The notes below the pieces were generated by a model. It was not told the origin of the DNA. It made no database searches and saw only the letters and a list, made by a program, of their open reading frames with translations. The position numbers and the translations under genes were made by a program. From Rhizobium sp. G21 (lineage in GTDB: Bacteria; Pseudomonadota; Alphaproteobacteria; Rhizobiales; Rhizobiaceae): DNA of 64,000 nucleotides. Each line of letters starts with the position of its first letter. Within the stretch, counting starts at the first letter, position 1. The stretch spans positions 1,984,001 to 2,048,000 of the forward strand of contig NZ_JACFXW010000001.1 in NCBI RefSeq assembly GCF_014158035.1, given 5' to 3'. Below are positions 1-9,586 of the stretch, one piece after another.

Positions 1-15
1 ATCGCGGAAGCTCGC

Positions 16-1020
16 ATGTCGAACAAGAAAAAGCCTCTGGTCTACATTACCCGCAAGCTGCCCGATCCGGTGGAAACCCGGATGCGCGAATTGTTCGAGG
101 CCGAGCTCAATATCGACGACAAGCCGCGATCGCGGGCGGAGCTCGTCGCCGCCATGGAACGGGTGGATGTCCTTGTCCCCACCGTCACCGACCGAATCGA
201 CGCGGAGCTGATCGAGGCCGCCGGGCCGCAGCTCAAGCTGATCGCCAGCTTTTCCAACGGCATCGACCATATCGATGTCGAGGCCGCCGCCCGCAAGGGC
301 ATCACCGTCACCAACACGCCGAATGTGCTGACCGAGGACACCGCCGACATGGCGATGGCGCTGATCCTCTCCGTGCCGCGCCGGCTCGCCGAAGGCGCGC
401 GCGTGCTGACCGACCGCAAAGGCGACTGGGAAGGCTGGTCGCCCACCTGGATGCTCGGGCACCGGATCTGGGGCAAGCGGCTGGGCATCATCGGCATGGG
501 CCGCATCGGCACGGCGGTGGCGCGGCGCGCCAAGGCCTTCGGCCTCGCCATTCATTACCACAATCGCCACCGGGTCAGCCCGCAGACAGAGGCGTCGCTC
601 GAAGCCACCTATTGGGACAGTCTCGACCAGATGCTGGCTCGCGTCGACATCGTCTCGGTCAATTGTCCCTCGACGCCCGCGACCTATCACCTGATGTCGG
701 CGCGACGGCTGGCGCTGATGCAGCCGACCAGCTATCTGGTCAACACCGCCCGCGGCGGCGTGGTGGACGAGACGGCGCTGATCAAATGCATCCGCGAGGG
801 CAAGATCGCCGGCGCCGGCCTCGACGTGTTCGAGAACGAGCCTGTCGTCAATCCGAAGCTCCTGAAGCTCGCCCATGAGAACAAGGTGGTGCTGCTGCCG
901 CATATGAGCTCGGCGACCATCGAAGGCCGCATCGACATGGGCGAGAAGGTGATCATCAACATCCGCACCTATTTCGACGGCCACCGCCCGCCCGACCGCG
1001 TGCTGCCGCGCCGCGCCTGA
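16..1020 (+). CDS. D-glycerate dehydrogenase / 2-hydroxyacid dehydrogenase
   Basis: A 334-residue NAD(P)-dependent D-isomer-specific 2-hydroxyacid dehydrogenase, most like rhizobial D-glycerate (hydroxypyruvate/glyoxylate) dehydrogenases. The Rossmann nucleotide-binding motif GMGRIGTAVARRA lies near residue 160. The three catalytic residues are present: Arg in NTARGG, Glu in DVFENEP and His in LLPHMSSAT. It acts in the cytoplasm, reversibly reducing hydroxypyruvate or glyoxylate. Length is normal for the family. The ATG follows a weak purine-rich stretch at the very start of the window, so any upstream operon partner cannot be seen. The family is certain; the exact substrate is inferred from overall similarity. 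Confidence 0.9.
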   Translation: MSNKKKPLVYITRKLPDPVETRMRELFEAELNIDDKPRSRAELVAAMERVDVLVPTVTDRIDAELIEAAGPQLKLIASFSNGIDHIDVEAAARKGITVTNTPNVLTEDTADMAMALILSVPRRLAEGARVLTDRKGDWEGWSPTWMLGHRIWGKRLGIIGMGRIGTAVARRAKAFGLAIHYHNRHRVSPQTEASLEATYWDSLDQMLARVDIVSVNCPSTPATYHLMSARRLALMQPTSYLVNTARGGVVDETALIKCIREGKIAGAGLDVFENEPVVNPKLLKLAHENKVVLLPHMSSATIEGRIDMGEKVIINIRTYFDGHRPPDRVLPRRA

Positions 1021-1128
1021 GCGAGCCCCGGTCGGCGCCGCATCGAAATGGCGCGACCTGTTCTGGCGATGGAGCGGCGAGAGCTCGGAGACGTCGGCCA
1101 GCGACTCGTCGATCCCGATCATGGCTCG

Positions 1129-1169
1129 TCGCGATGATCGCTGTCGCGATGATCGCTGTCGCGATGATG
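1129..1169. repeat. 15-bp tandem repeat, about 2.7 copies
   Basis: The unit TCGCGATGATCGCTG begins at 1129 and 1144 and a partial copy begins at 1159, diverging after eleven bases. It lies in the 270 bp gap between the dehydrogenase and the L,D-transpeptidase. I see no gene and no convincing terminator in that gap. Function is unknown; a small slippage-generated repeat is the simplest reading. Confidence 0.6.
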
Positions 1170-1290
1170 TAACAGCCCGACGCGGAACAGACTCAATGCC
1201 GCAAATGTGATGGCCGTCGCCGGGACGCCGGCGAAAGCGGGGCGCTAGACAGGAGACGTTCTTCCTCCCCGGAAATTGAATCGAGTCGTT

Positions 1291-1994
1291 ATGTCTACAA
1301 ATATCGTCACTACACGCCGCAGCATGCTGTTCGGCATGGCCTCGGCCACGGCCGTCCTGGCCGGCTGCGCCACCGAGCGTTCGCGGATCGCCAATCCCCC
1401 GCGCCGCAGCCGGTCACGCGTCCGGTCACCACTCCCTCCGACGCCGAACTGGCGGTGATGTACGGACCGGTGTCCGACGGCGGCTTCCTGATCCCGGCCA
1501 TCCCCTACCAGCAGATGGACCCGAAATTCTATCGCCAGCGTGTCGTCGACCCCACCGGCGAAGCGCCTGGCACGGTGGTTGTCGATACGCCCAAACGCTT
1601 CCTCTATGTCGTCGAACCCGGCGGCACCGCCATGCGCTACGGCGTCGGCATCGGCCGCGAGGGTTTCGCCTGGCAGGGCGAAGGCGTCATCCATTGGCGC
1701 CAGGCATGGCCACGCTGGAAGCCGCCGCGGGAAATGGTGGCGCGCCAGCCGGAGCTCGAGCGATATTCCATTGAGAACGGCGGCATGGAGCCGGGTCTCA
1801 AGAACCCGCTCGGCGCCCGTGCGCTGTACATCTTCCAGAACGGGCAGGACACGCTCTACCGCCTGCATGGCAATCCCGAATGGCGCTCGATCGGCAAGGC
1901 CGTATCGTCGGGCTGCGTGCGGCTGATCAATCAGGACGTCATCGATCTCTACGAGCGCGTTCCCTATCACGCCCGCATCGTGGTGTGGCAGTAA
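1291..1994 (+). CDS. L,D-transpeptidase (YkuD family), Tat-like lipoprotein, frameshifted
   Basis: Cell-wall L,D-transpeptidase that forms 3-3 crosslinks or attaches proteins to peptidoglycan in the periplasm. The N-terminus has twin arginines (TTRRSML) and a lipobox LAGC with Cys at residue 26, so export as a lipoprotein is likely. The YkuD catalytic motif appears as HGNPEWRSIGKAVSSGCVRL. The reading frame breaks in a C run at 1396-1400. One extra C joins the signal region to a linker rich in Pro and Thr and then to the catalytic domain, giving about 234 residues. An alternative GTG at 1455 would produce an unsecreted 179-residue fragment, which I consider unlikely. The ATG at 1291 is preferred over an upstream TTG at 1276. 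Confidence 0.85.
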
Positions 1995-2011
1995 CGCGGC
2001 TTGCGGCAAGC

Positions 2012-3227
2012 CTATTCCATCATCAGGATATGGTTGCGGACGACGGGATAGATCTCGTTGTCCCAGCGCCGGCCGTTGAAGACGCCGTAATGGCCGACAT
2101 TGGCCTGCAGGTGATGGCGCTTGAGATGCGGACGAAGCGACGCACAGAGATCATGCGCCGCCGCCGTCTGGCCGAGCGCGCAGATGTCGTCGCGGCCGCC
2201 TTCGACCGTCAACAACGCCGTGCGGCGAATCTTGCCGGGATCGACTTTGCGGCCGCGATACTGGAACTGGCCGGTCGCCAGTTCGGCGCGGTGGAAAATG
2301 CGGTCGATGGTTTCGATGTAGAATTCCTCGGTCAGATCCAGCACTGCGAAATATTCGTCGTAAAACGTCTTGATCTTCTCGGCCGCCTCGATCTCGCCGG
2401 CGGCGAGGTGGTCGTATAGTTTCTGATGCGCCGTCTTGTGGCGGTCCATGTTCATCGCCATGAAGGCGGTCAATTGCAGAAAACCGGGATAGACCCGCCG
2501 CCCTCCCCCGCCATAGCGGTAGGGCACGGGCGAGATCACCGACTGTTCGAACCAGGCCAGCGACTTCGACACGGCGAATTCATTGACCTCGGTCGGGCTT
2601 TCGCGCGGATCGATCGGTCCCGCCATAAGCGTCATCGAGCGCGGCGTGGCGGGATTGTTGTCCTCCGACATCACCGCCACCGCCGCCAGCCCCTGCACGC
2701 AGGGCTGACAAACCGCGAGGATATGGCCGCCCGGCCCGATCTCCTCGAGAAAGCGGATCACATAGGCGATGTAATCCTCCACCCCGAAGGAGCCGGCGTT
2801 GATCGGCACGTCGCGGGCGTTCTTCCAGTCGGTGATGTAGACGTCGTGATCGCGCAGCAGCGTTTCCACCGTGCCGCGCAGCAGGGTGGAGAAGTGGCCG
2901 GACAGCGGCGCGATCACCAGCACCTTCGGCTGCGGCATGTCGATGTCCTTGCGGAAATGCAGGAGATCGCCGAAAGGCAGGCTGAGAGCGACCTCCTCGG
3001 TCACCGAAAGCCTCCGCATTTCCGGCCGGCACGCGGCGGATGTCGAAGGGCGGCCGGGTGTGGCTGAGTTCGTAGCGCGACACCATTTCCAGCGCCGCCA
3101 GCCAGTGCCGGCCGAGCGCATGATCGCGGATGGGGAAATTGGCGGAGAGCCAGTCCATCCATCCCCGCGCCATCGTCCTCAGCGGCGCGACCATGTCGTC
3201 CTGGAACTGGTAGGCCTGATAGAGCAT
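2012..3227 (-). CDS. phaZ: intracellular polyhydroxyalkanoate depolymerase, frameshifted
   Basis: Polyhydroxybutyrate depolymerase that mobilises stored PHA granules. The N-terminus MLYQAYQFQDDMVAPLR is typical of PhaZ. The nucleophile cysteine is visible in AVCQPCVQ, the motif that replaces the usual lipase box in this family, and the C-terminus carries the conserved GHYGVFNGRRW. The reading frame breaks near 3007-3009, where an AAA run appears one base too long. Removing one A (a T on the coding strand) joins ...VPAGNAEASVTEEVALSLPF... into a 404-residue protein of normal length. This is the only clear single-base insertion among the window's frame breaks. The start at 3227 is chosen because MLYQ matches family N-termini. 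Confidence 0.88.
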
Positions 3228-3341
3228 CGCCACACCTCTGCTTCGGCTGCGAAAGCCATTGTGCATTGCAAAAAACTAGTGCATTTTTACGGGCAAGACC
3301 AGCAAATACTGCGTGCAGACTTGCACGGGCGGGAGGCCGTG

Positions 3342-3995
3342 ATGAGCGAAACGACTCTGACGATATCCTCTAAGAATTATTCCTCCTGGTCCATGCGCGG
3401 CTGGCTTCTCTGCCGCATGGCGGGCCTGGAGTTTCAGGAGCGGCCCGTCGACATCGACGAGAGCGCGCGGCGCGAATTGCTGCTGCTGTCGCCGTCCGTG
3501 CTCGTGCCGCGGCTCAACCACAATACGGTCAGCGTCTGGGATACGCTGGCGATCGGCGAATATCTCGCCGAAATCAAGCCGAAGGCGGGGCTGCTGCCCA
3601 AGGATGTCGCCGCCCGCGCCCATTGCCGCGCCGTCTCCGGCGAAATGCATTCCGGCTTTCACAATCTTCGCTCGGCGCTGCCGATGAACATCAAGGCCCG
3701 TCACGAGCGTTTCAAGGTGTTCGCCGGCGCGCGCCCCGATATCGAGCGGATAAAGGCGATCTGGACGGAGTGTCTCGCCGCCTATGGCGGCCCCTGGCTG
3801 TTCGGCGACAAGCCGACCATGGCCGACGCCATGTATGCGCCGGTCTGTTCGCGCTTTCTCACATACGCTGTGGATCTCGAAGCGCCGCTCGCCGCCTATC
3901 GCGACCGGGTGATGGACTGGCCGCTGGTCAAGGAATGGATCGAGGGCGCCCGGGCGGAAGCCGACGAGATCATCGAACTCGAAGTCGAGTTTTGA
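3342..3995 (+). CDS. glutathione S-transferase family protein
   Basis: A 217-residue GST-fold protein. The thioredoxin-like N-terminal half begins TLTISSKNYSSWSMRGWLL, the Ser-type glutathione-binding motif common in proteobacterial GSTs. A helical C-terminal half contains the N-capping-like segment GDKPTMADAMYAP. A Shine-Dalgarno sequence GGGAGG lies about six bases before the ATG. The gene runs divergently from phaZ, with about 115 bp between them. A role in glutathione conjugation or detoxification is inferred only from the family. Maleylacetoacetate-isomerase-type activity is possible, but nothing nearby supports it. Confidence 0.85.
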   Translation: MSETTLTISSKNYSSWSMRGWLLCRMAGLEFQERPVDIDESARRELLLLSPSVLVPRLNHNTVSVWDTLAIGEYLAEIKPKAGLLPKDVAARAHCRAVSGEMHSGFHNLRSALPMNIKARHERFKVFAGARPDIERIKAIWTECLAAYGGPWLFGDKPTMADAMYAPVCSRFLTYAVDLEAPLAAYRDRVMDWPLVKEWIEGARAEADEIIELEVEF

Positions 3996-4028
3996 CACGC
4001 CACGAGGGCGTCTCGGACTTCTTACCGG

Positions 4029-4955
4029 TCAGAGACCGATTTCATGCGACCAGGGCGGATTGGCGCCGGCGCGCGACACGGTCACCGCCGCCGTCTTGGC
4101 GCCCAGCGCCAGCGCGTTGCGCACCGCCTGCTCCGAAAGATTGGCGACCGCCGCCTTGGTCAGCAAGCCGTCGCGCTTGAGCGAGGCGAGAACGCCCGCG
4201 TCGAACGTGTCGCCTGCGCCGATCGTGTCGACTACGGTGACTTTCTCGCTGGGAACTTCGACCTTCAGCGTGCTGGTGTAACCGACAGCGCCGTCGGCGC
4301 CCTTAGTGATCACCACCAGCTTGGCGCCCATGGCGATCCATTCCTTGGCGAGCATGTCGTGGTCGCCGGGCATGCCGAACCAGTCGAGATCCTCGTCCGA
4401 AAATTTCAGGATGTCGGATTTGGCCGCCATGCGCAGGATGCGCGCCATATGGTGCTGCTTGTCGTTGATGAAGCCGGGGCGGATGTTCGGGTCGAGCGAG
4501 ATCACGCGGGAATCGGCCTCCCGCATCAACAAAGCCTCATAGGTCGCGCCGCAGGGATCGGGGATCAGGCTGATCGCGCCGAAATGCAGCGCCTCGCAAT
4601 CCTCACCCAGCGTCGGCAGATCGTCGACCGACAACATGCGCCCGGCGGTGTTCTCGTCATAGAAGGCGTAAGTGGCCGAACCGTTGACCAGCTTGACGAA
4701 GGCGACCGTGGTCGGTCGGTCCGACAGCGCGCAGAGGCTGAAATCCACTTTCGACGCCGTCAGCGTTTCGCGCAGCACGTCGCCCAGCATGTCGTTGGAG
4801 AGGCCGGTGAAGAAGGCGGTCTCGATGCCCAGCCGCCCGAGCGCGATCGCCGTGTTGAAAATGGCCCCGCCCGCATAGGGCGCATAGGCGTTTTCTCCGA
4901 GCGTCGACTGCCTCGGCAGCATGTCGATCAGGGCTTCTCCGCAGCACAGGATCAT
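4029..4955 (-). CDS. PfkB-family carbohydrate kinase (fructokinase-like)
   Basis: A 308-residue sugar kinase of the ribokinase/PfkB family. The N-terminal signature MILCCGEALIDMLPR and the first substrate-binding segment AGGAIFNTAIALGRLG are intact. The C-terminal PfkB signature DTIGAGDTFDAG contains the catalytic Asp and the anion hole. It phosphorylates a sugar with ATP in the cytoplasm, and the sequence resembles rhizobial fructokinases. The start at 4955 is chosen because a longer upstream reading contains no family sequence. It stands alone, convergent with the GST gene and upstream of rirA's end, with no transporter beside it, so the substrate is uncertain. Confidence 0.87.
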   Translation of the reverse strand: MILCCGEALIDMLPRQSTLGENAYAPYAGGAIFNTAIALGRLGIETAFFTGLSNDMLGDVLRETLTASKVDFSLCALSDRPTTVAFVKLVNGSATYAFYDENTAGRMLSVDDLPTLGEDCEALHFGAISLIPDPCGATYEALLMREADSRVISLDPNIRPGFINDKQHHMARILRMAAKSDILKFSDEDLDWFGMPGDHDMLAKEWIAMGAKLVVITKGADGAVGYTSTLKVEVPSEKVTVVDTIGAGDTFDAGVLASLKRDGLLTKAAVANLSEQAVRNALALGAKTAAVTVSRAGANPPWSHEIGL

Positions 4956-5069
4956 CTCTCGTCCCTCCCAAGGTCGCGCTAACAATTCAAACGATTTAGA
5001 GGACTGCGCAAAAAAATCCAGATCCTTCGGACCTGGATTCTGGCATTTGCTCATCAACTGGGTATTTGC

Positions 5070-5531
5070 TCAGGCCGCGGCGTTGGCGGGCGGCATTTCT
5101 TCCAGACCGAGCAGGAAGTTGATCTGCGGCCGCGCCTTGACGAGGTCGTCGATCGTGTATTCCGACAAAACGTCGAAGAAGGCGTTGAGCGCGCGACGCA
5201 GCGCCGAATTCAGCCCGCAGCTGTCGATCAACGGACAATCGGCGGCGCCGTCGTCGAAGCATTCCGCCATGGAAAAATTCTCTTCTGTCACGCGGACGAC
5301 GTCGAGCAGCGTGATCTTGTCTGCGGCGCGCCCAAGGCGAACGCCGCCATTACGGCCCCGCAAGGTCTCGACCAATCCGGCCTTATGCAGAGGCTGCAGG
5401 ATCTTGAAGAGAAACAGTTCGGAGACGTTGTAGGCCCGCGCTATTTCCGGGATGCGGCTCAGATTGGGGTCGTTGGCGGCGCAGTACATCATGATGCGCA
5501 CCGCGTAATTGGTCTGCTTGGTCAGCCGCAT
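5070..5531 (-). CDS. rirA: RirA, Rrf2-family iron-responsive regulator
   Basis: A 153-residue Rrf2 protein matching RirA, the rhizobial iron-sulfur sensor that represses iron uptake when iron is sufficient. The winged helix-turn-helix occupies residues 1-80 (MRLTKQTNYAVRIMMYCA...). The three cluster-binding cysteines lie in AECFDDGAADCPLIDSC, which matches RirA closely and differs from IscR spacing. The following ALRRALNAFFDVL segment is also characteristic. It is divergent from an iron-binding protein gene, and two iron-regulatory motifs lie in the shared promoter region. RirA requires iron-sulfur cluster status for DNA binding; that is family knowledge and was not tested here. Confidence 0.95.
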   Translation of the reverse strand: MRLTKQTNYAVRIMMYCAANDPNLSRIPEIARAYNVSELFLFKILQPLHKAGLVETLRGRNGGVRLGRAADKITLLDVVRVTEENFSMAECFDDGAADCPLIDSCGLNSALRRALNAFFDVLSEYTIDDLVKARPQINFLLGLEEMPPANAAA

Positions 5532-5562
5532 GCGAAGGCTCCCTGGCTGGTTTCTTGCCCTC

Positions 5563-5598
5563 TATATAGACCCTCCCGTAGTTTGGAACAATTCCAAA
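5563..5598 (-). promoter_or_regulatory. rirA promoter overlapped by ICE-like (Irr) palindrome
   Basis: A perfect palindrome TTTGGAA-CAA-TTCCAAA lies at 5582-5598. It has the geometry of the Irr iron-control element (TTTAGAA-N3-TTCTAAA, recalled from the literature) with one symmetrical change in each arm. On the rirA strand, a candidate -35 TTGTTC (5591-5586) and -10 TATATA (5568-5563) are separated by 17 bp, so the palindrome covers the -35. This would suit Irr repression of rirA, as described in Agrobacterium. The assignment rests on the motif only. Confidence 0.6.
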
Positions 5599-5602
5599 AA
5601 CG

Positions 5603-5617
5603 TGAAAATCACAATCA
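5603..5617. promoter_or_regulatory. RirA operator (IRO box)
   Basis: The sequence TGA-N9-TCA (TGAAAATCACAATCA) matches the iron-responsive operator bound by RirA in Rhizobium. It lies between rirA and the ferric-binding protein gene, 12-22 bp from the candidate -35 elements of both. A perfect TTGACA for the rightward gene lies at 5639-5644, with a weak -10 TAAGCA 17 bp later. It could serve either promoter. Confidence 0.6.
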
Positions 5618-5713
5618 TGTTATAGGCTTTTCGCCGCATTGACAGTCTCATTTCGCACTTTTAAGCAGGCCTCCAATAAATTAAACGAAAATAGTCAACT
5701 TTAGGAGCGCAAC

Positions 5714-6754
5714 ATGGGCGGAAACGTGAAACTGGCCGGAGTCCTGACGGGCCTCTCCATCGTGATGAGCGCCGGCGCGGCGTATGCCGATGGCGAAGTC
5801 AACATCTATTCCTATCGTCAGCCCGAACTGATCCAGCCGCTGCTCGACGCTTTCACCAAGGAAACCGGCATCGCCACCAATGTGCTTTTCCTCGACAAGG
5901 GCCTGGTCGAGCGCATCCAGGCCGAAGGCGAAAACTCGCCGGCCGACGTCATCCTCACCGTCGACATCGCTCGCCTGACCGAAGCCAAGGAAGGCGGCGT
6001 AACCCAAGCGGTGGTCGACGAGACGATCAACAAGGATATTCCCGTCAAGTATCGCGACGCCGACAATCAATGGTTCGGCCTCACCACCCGCGGCCGCGTC
6101 GTCTATGCCTCCAAGGATCGCGTCGCTCAGAACGACATCACCTATGAGGAGCTCGCCGATCCCAAGTGGAAAGGCAAGATCTGCATTCGCGACGGCCAGC
6201 ACTCCTATAATATCGGCCTGTTCGCCTCGATGATCGCCCATCACGGCGCCGAGTTCACCGAGACCTGGCTGACCGGCCTCAAGAACAATCTCGCACGCAA
6301 GCCCAACGGCTCGGATCGCAGCCAGGCCAAGTCGATAGCCGCCGGCGAATGCGACGTCGCGCTCGGCAACACCTATTATGTCGGCGTCATGATGACCAAC
6401 GACAAGGAGCCGGAACAGAAGGAATGGGTGAAGGCGATGAAGGTCCTCTTCCCCAACGCCAATGACCGCGGCACGCATGTCAACATCTCCGGCATGGCCT
6501 TGGCCAAATATGCGCCGAACAAGGACAACGCCATCAAGCTGATGGAATTCCTGTCGTCCAAGCCCGCCCAGGAAATCTATGCCGAGCAGGTGTTCGAATA
6601 TCCGGTGCTGCCGGGCGCCGAGCCGTCGGCCGTGGTCAAGAGCTTCGGGACCATCAAGCCCGACCAGATGCCGCTGACCGACGTCGCCAAATACCGCAAG
6701 CAGGCGTCCGAACTGGTCGACAAGGTCGGCTTCAACGACGGCCCGTCGCAGTAA
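5714..6754 (+). CDS. Fe(3+) ABC transporter substrate-binding protein (FbpA/FutA type)
   Basis: A 346-residue periplasmic ferric-ion binding protein. It has an Sec signal peptide (KLAGVLTGLSIVMSAGAAYA, cleavage near residue 25) followed by VNIYSYRQPELIQPLLDAF, a typical opening for this family. The C-terminal NTYYVGVM segment carries the Tyr pair expected to coordinate iron. SD AGGAGCG precedes the ATG. The divergent rirA and the IRO box imply iron-repressed expression. No permease or ATPase gene follows; a strong terminator ends the unit. The rest of the transporter must be encoded elsewhere, or this protein feeds a shared system. Confidence 0.92.
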   Translation: MGGNVKLAGVLTGLSIVMSAGAAYADGEVNIYSYRQPELIQPLLDAFTKETGIATNVLFLDKGLVERIQAEGENSPADVILTVDIARLTEAKEGGVTQAVVDETINKDIPVKYRDADNQWFGLTTRGRVVYASKDRVAQNDITYEELADPKWKGKICIRDGQHSYNIGLFASMIAHHGAEFTETWLTGLKNNLARKPNGSDRSQAKSIAAGECDVALGNTYYVGVMMTNDKEPEQKEWVKAMKVLFPNANDRGTHVNISGMALAKYAPNKDNAIKLMEFLSSKPAQEIYAEQVFEYPVLPGAEPSAVVKSFGTIKPDQMPLTDVAKYRKQASELVDKVGFNDGPSQ

Positions 6755-6790
6755 GCCTCTCTCGGTTCTTCAGAATACCAGCTTGAATGA

Positions 6791-6826
6791 AAAAGGCCCG
6801 CCGGAAGCGCTTCCGGCGGGCCTTTT
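6791..6826. terminator. Bidirectional intrinsic terminator
   Basis: A perfect 36-bp inverted repeat has an AAAAGGCCCGCC arm mirrored by GGCGGGCCTTTT, so both strands end in a T tract. It lies between the convergent iron-binding protein and mmsA genes and can terminate both. Confidence 0.92.
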
Positions 6827-6847
6827 GATTTTCTACGATAATCGCGC

Positions 6848-8344
<1,497 letters not shown>

Positions 8345-8416
8345 GGATGTTCCTCCGTAAATTATTTGTCTGGCGGGCATCATGCGCTATAATTTCAACA
8401 AAACAAGAAGAGGAAC

Positions 8417-8435
8417 TGCGCATCCATTGTGCGCA
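8417..8435. promoter_or_regulatory. Candidate operator, repeated TGCGCA
   Basis: Two copies of the self-palindromic hexamer TGCGCA begin at 8417 and 8430, 13 bp apart, in the gap between mmsA and the acetyltransferase gene. An A/T-rich segment follows. No regulator is linked to it; it is reported only as visible symmetry. Confidence 0.25.
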
Positions 8436-8452
8436 TTTTATAGTCCCAGATG

Positions 8453-8974
8453 TCAGGCAAGCTGCTTGTACATATACGTGCAGGCGTCATAGACATCCGC
8501 GAAAGGATCGCGGCTATAGCCGGGAATGATCCCTGCGACCTCGAAACCCGAGGCGCGATAGAGCGGTTCGCCCTTGTCGCCGGAGCGAGTGTCGAGCGTC
8601 AGCAGCGTGAGCCCCTTGTCGCGCGCGACCTGCTCCACCGCCGCCATCAGCGCCTTGCCGATGCCGCGGCGCTGGTAGGCGGGATGCACCAGCATCTTCT
8701 TGACGTCGGCGCGATGGGCCTGGTTGGGCGGCGTGTCGGCGTCGAGTTGCACCGAACCGACCACGCGGCCGCCCTCCATCCAGCCGAGCACGGTCAGCAA
8801 GCCGTCGTCCATCCGCGCCAGCACCTTCTTGCGCCAGAAGCGTTCGGCGTCCTCGATCGCATAGGGCATCACGAAATTGACGCTCGCGCCATCCATCACG
8901 CAGGCATGCAGGAGGTCGGACAACTCATTGATGCGAACCTCGATATCGGCGGCGGAAAGAGGGACAATGCTCAT
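8453..8974 (-). CDS. GNAT-family N-acetyltransferase
   Basis: A 173-residue acetyl-CoA-dependent acetyltransferase of the GNAT superfamily. The acetyl-CoA pyrophosphate loop is seen in VHPAYQRRGIGKALM (Q/RxxGxG/A), preceded by the usual strand VKKMLV. The C-terminal LYRASGFEVAGIIPGY is typical of motif B. It lies 9 bp downstream of an XRE-cupin regulator gene on the same strand, so the two form an operon and the regulator may respond to the enzyme's substrate. The substrate is not recognisable from sequence. Small amines, amino acids and antibiotics are all acetylated within this family. Confidence 0.87.
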   Translation of the reverse strand: MSIVPLSAADIEVRINELSDLLHACVMDGASVNFVMPYAIEDAERFWRKKVLARMDDGLLTVLGWMEGGRVVGSVQLDADTPPNQAHRADVKKMLVHPAYQRRGIGKALMAAVEQVARDKGLTLLTLDTRSGDKGEPLYRASGFEVAGIIPGYSRDPFADVYDACTYMYKQLA

Positions 8975-8983
8975 GTGAAAACC

Positions 8984-9544
8984 TCAGACGATAAACAGGA
9001 GATAATGCGCGCCCTCGACATCGTCGGCGCGGAAGCTGGAGGGGCCCGATATCTTGTAGCGCAGGCAATCGCCCGGTCGGAGATCATAGGCGCGGCCTTC
9101 GATCGTCAGTGTCAATGCGCCCGCCATGATGATCAGGTGATGTTCGAGGCCGGGGCGCGGCGGCAGCTGATAATCGATCCGGGCGGCTGGCCTCAGCCGG
9201 CATTCCACCACTTCTCCCGACAGGCTCGCGGCCGGCGGCGAGACCGAACGGCGTTCGAAGCCGAGGCTGGCGTCGGTCCAGACCGGTTGGTTCTCGGGCC
9301 GGACCAAAGGCGTGAACGCGTCCTCCACCATGCGCATCAGCCGCGACATCGGCATGCCATAGGCGCCGCAGAGACGGCCGAGCACATTGGCGGTCGGGCT
9401 GACCTCGGCCTTTTCGAGGCGGGACAGCGTGGCGCGACTGACCCCGCTTCTTTCCGCAAGGTCGTCGAGCGACCAGCCGCGCTCGGCGCGCAGCGCTTTC
9501 AATCGTTGGGCAAGTTGGGCGTCGAGGGGATCAATTTCTTCCAT
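8984..9544 (-). CDS. XRE-family transcriptional regulator with C-terminal cupin
   Basis: A 186-residue two-domain regulator. An N-terminal Cro/C1-type helix-turn-helix (about residues 12-66, with the WSLDDLAERSGVSRATLSRLEKAEVSPTANVL region) is followed by a cupin sensor (about 110-186, GLEHHLIIMAGALTLTIEGRAYDLRPGD). This architecture usually controls a neighbouring catabolic or resistance gene in response to a small ligand. Here the neighbour is the GNAT gene 9 bp downstream. No Shine-Dalgarno sequence is visible before the ATG at 9544. Instead, repeated operator-like sequence comes up to within about 5 bp of the start, suggesting tight autoregulation or a near-leaderless transcript. Confidence 0.87.
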   Translation of the reverse strand: MEEIDPLDAQLAQRLKALRAERGWSLDDLAERSGVSRATLSRLEKAEVSPTANVLGRLCGAYGMPMSRLMRMVEDAFTPLVRPENQPVWTDASLGFERRSVSPPAASLSGEVVECRLRPAARIDYQLPPRPGLEHHLIIMAGALTLTIEGRAYDLRPGDCLRYKISGPSSFRADDVEGAHYLLFIV

Positions 9545-9548
9545 AAAC

Positions 9549-9575
9549 GAGAAATAATCTCATTTATGAGAAATC
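9549..9575 (-). promoter_or_regulatory. Candidate operator of the XRE-cupin/GNAT operon
   Basis: On the gene strand two related direct repeats, TTTCTCATAAATG and TTTCTCGTTTATG, lie end to end just before the start codon. The first contains the perfect palindrome CTCAT-TT-ATGAG (9559-9570). The spacing and proximity suit binding by the downstream regulator itself. This is an inference from position and symmetry. Confidence 0.5.
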
Positions 9576-9586
9576 GTCAAGCCTGA

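Noticed and set aside
1129..1169. A short CRISPR array.
   Set aside because: The units are contiguous with no spacers, only about 2.7 copies, and no cas genes are nearby.
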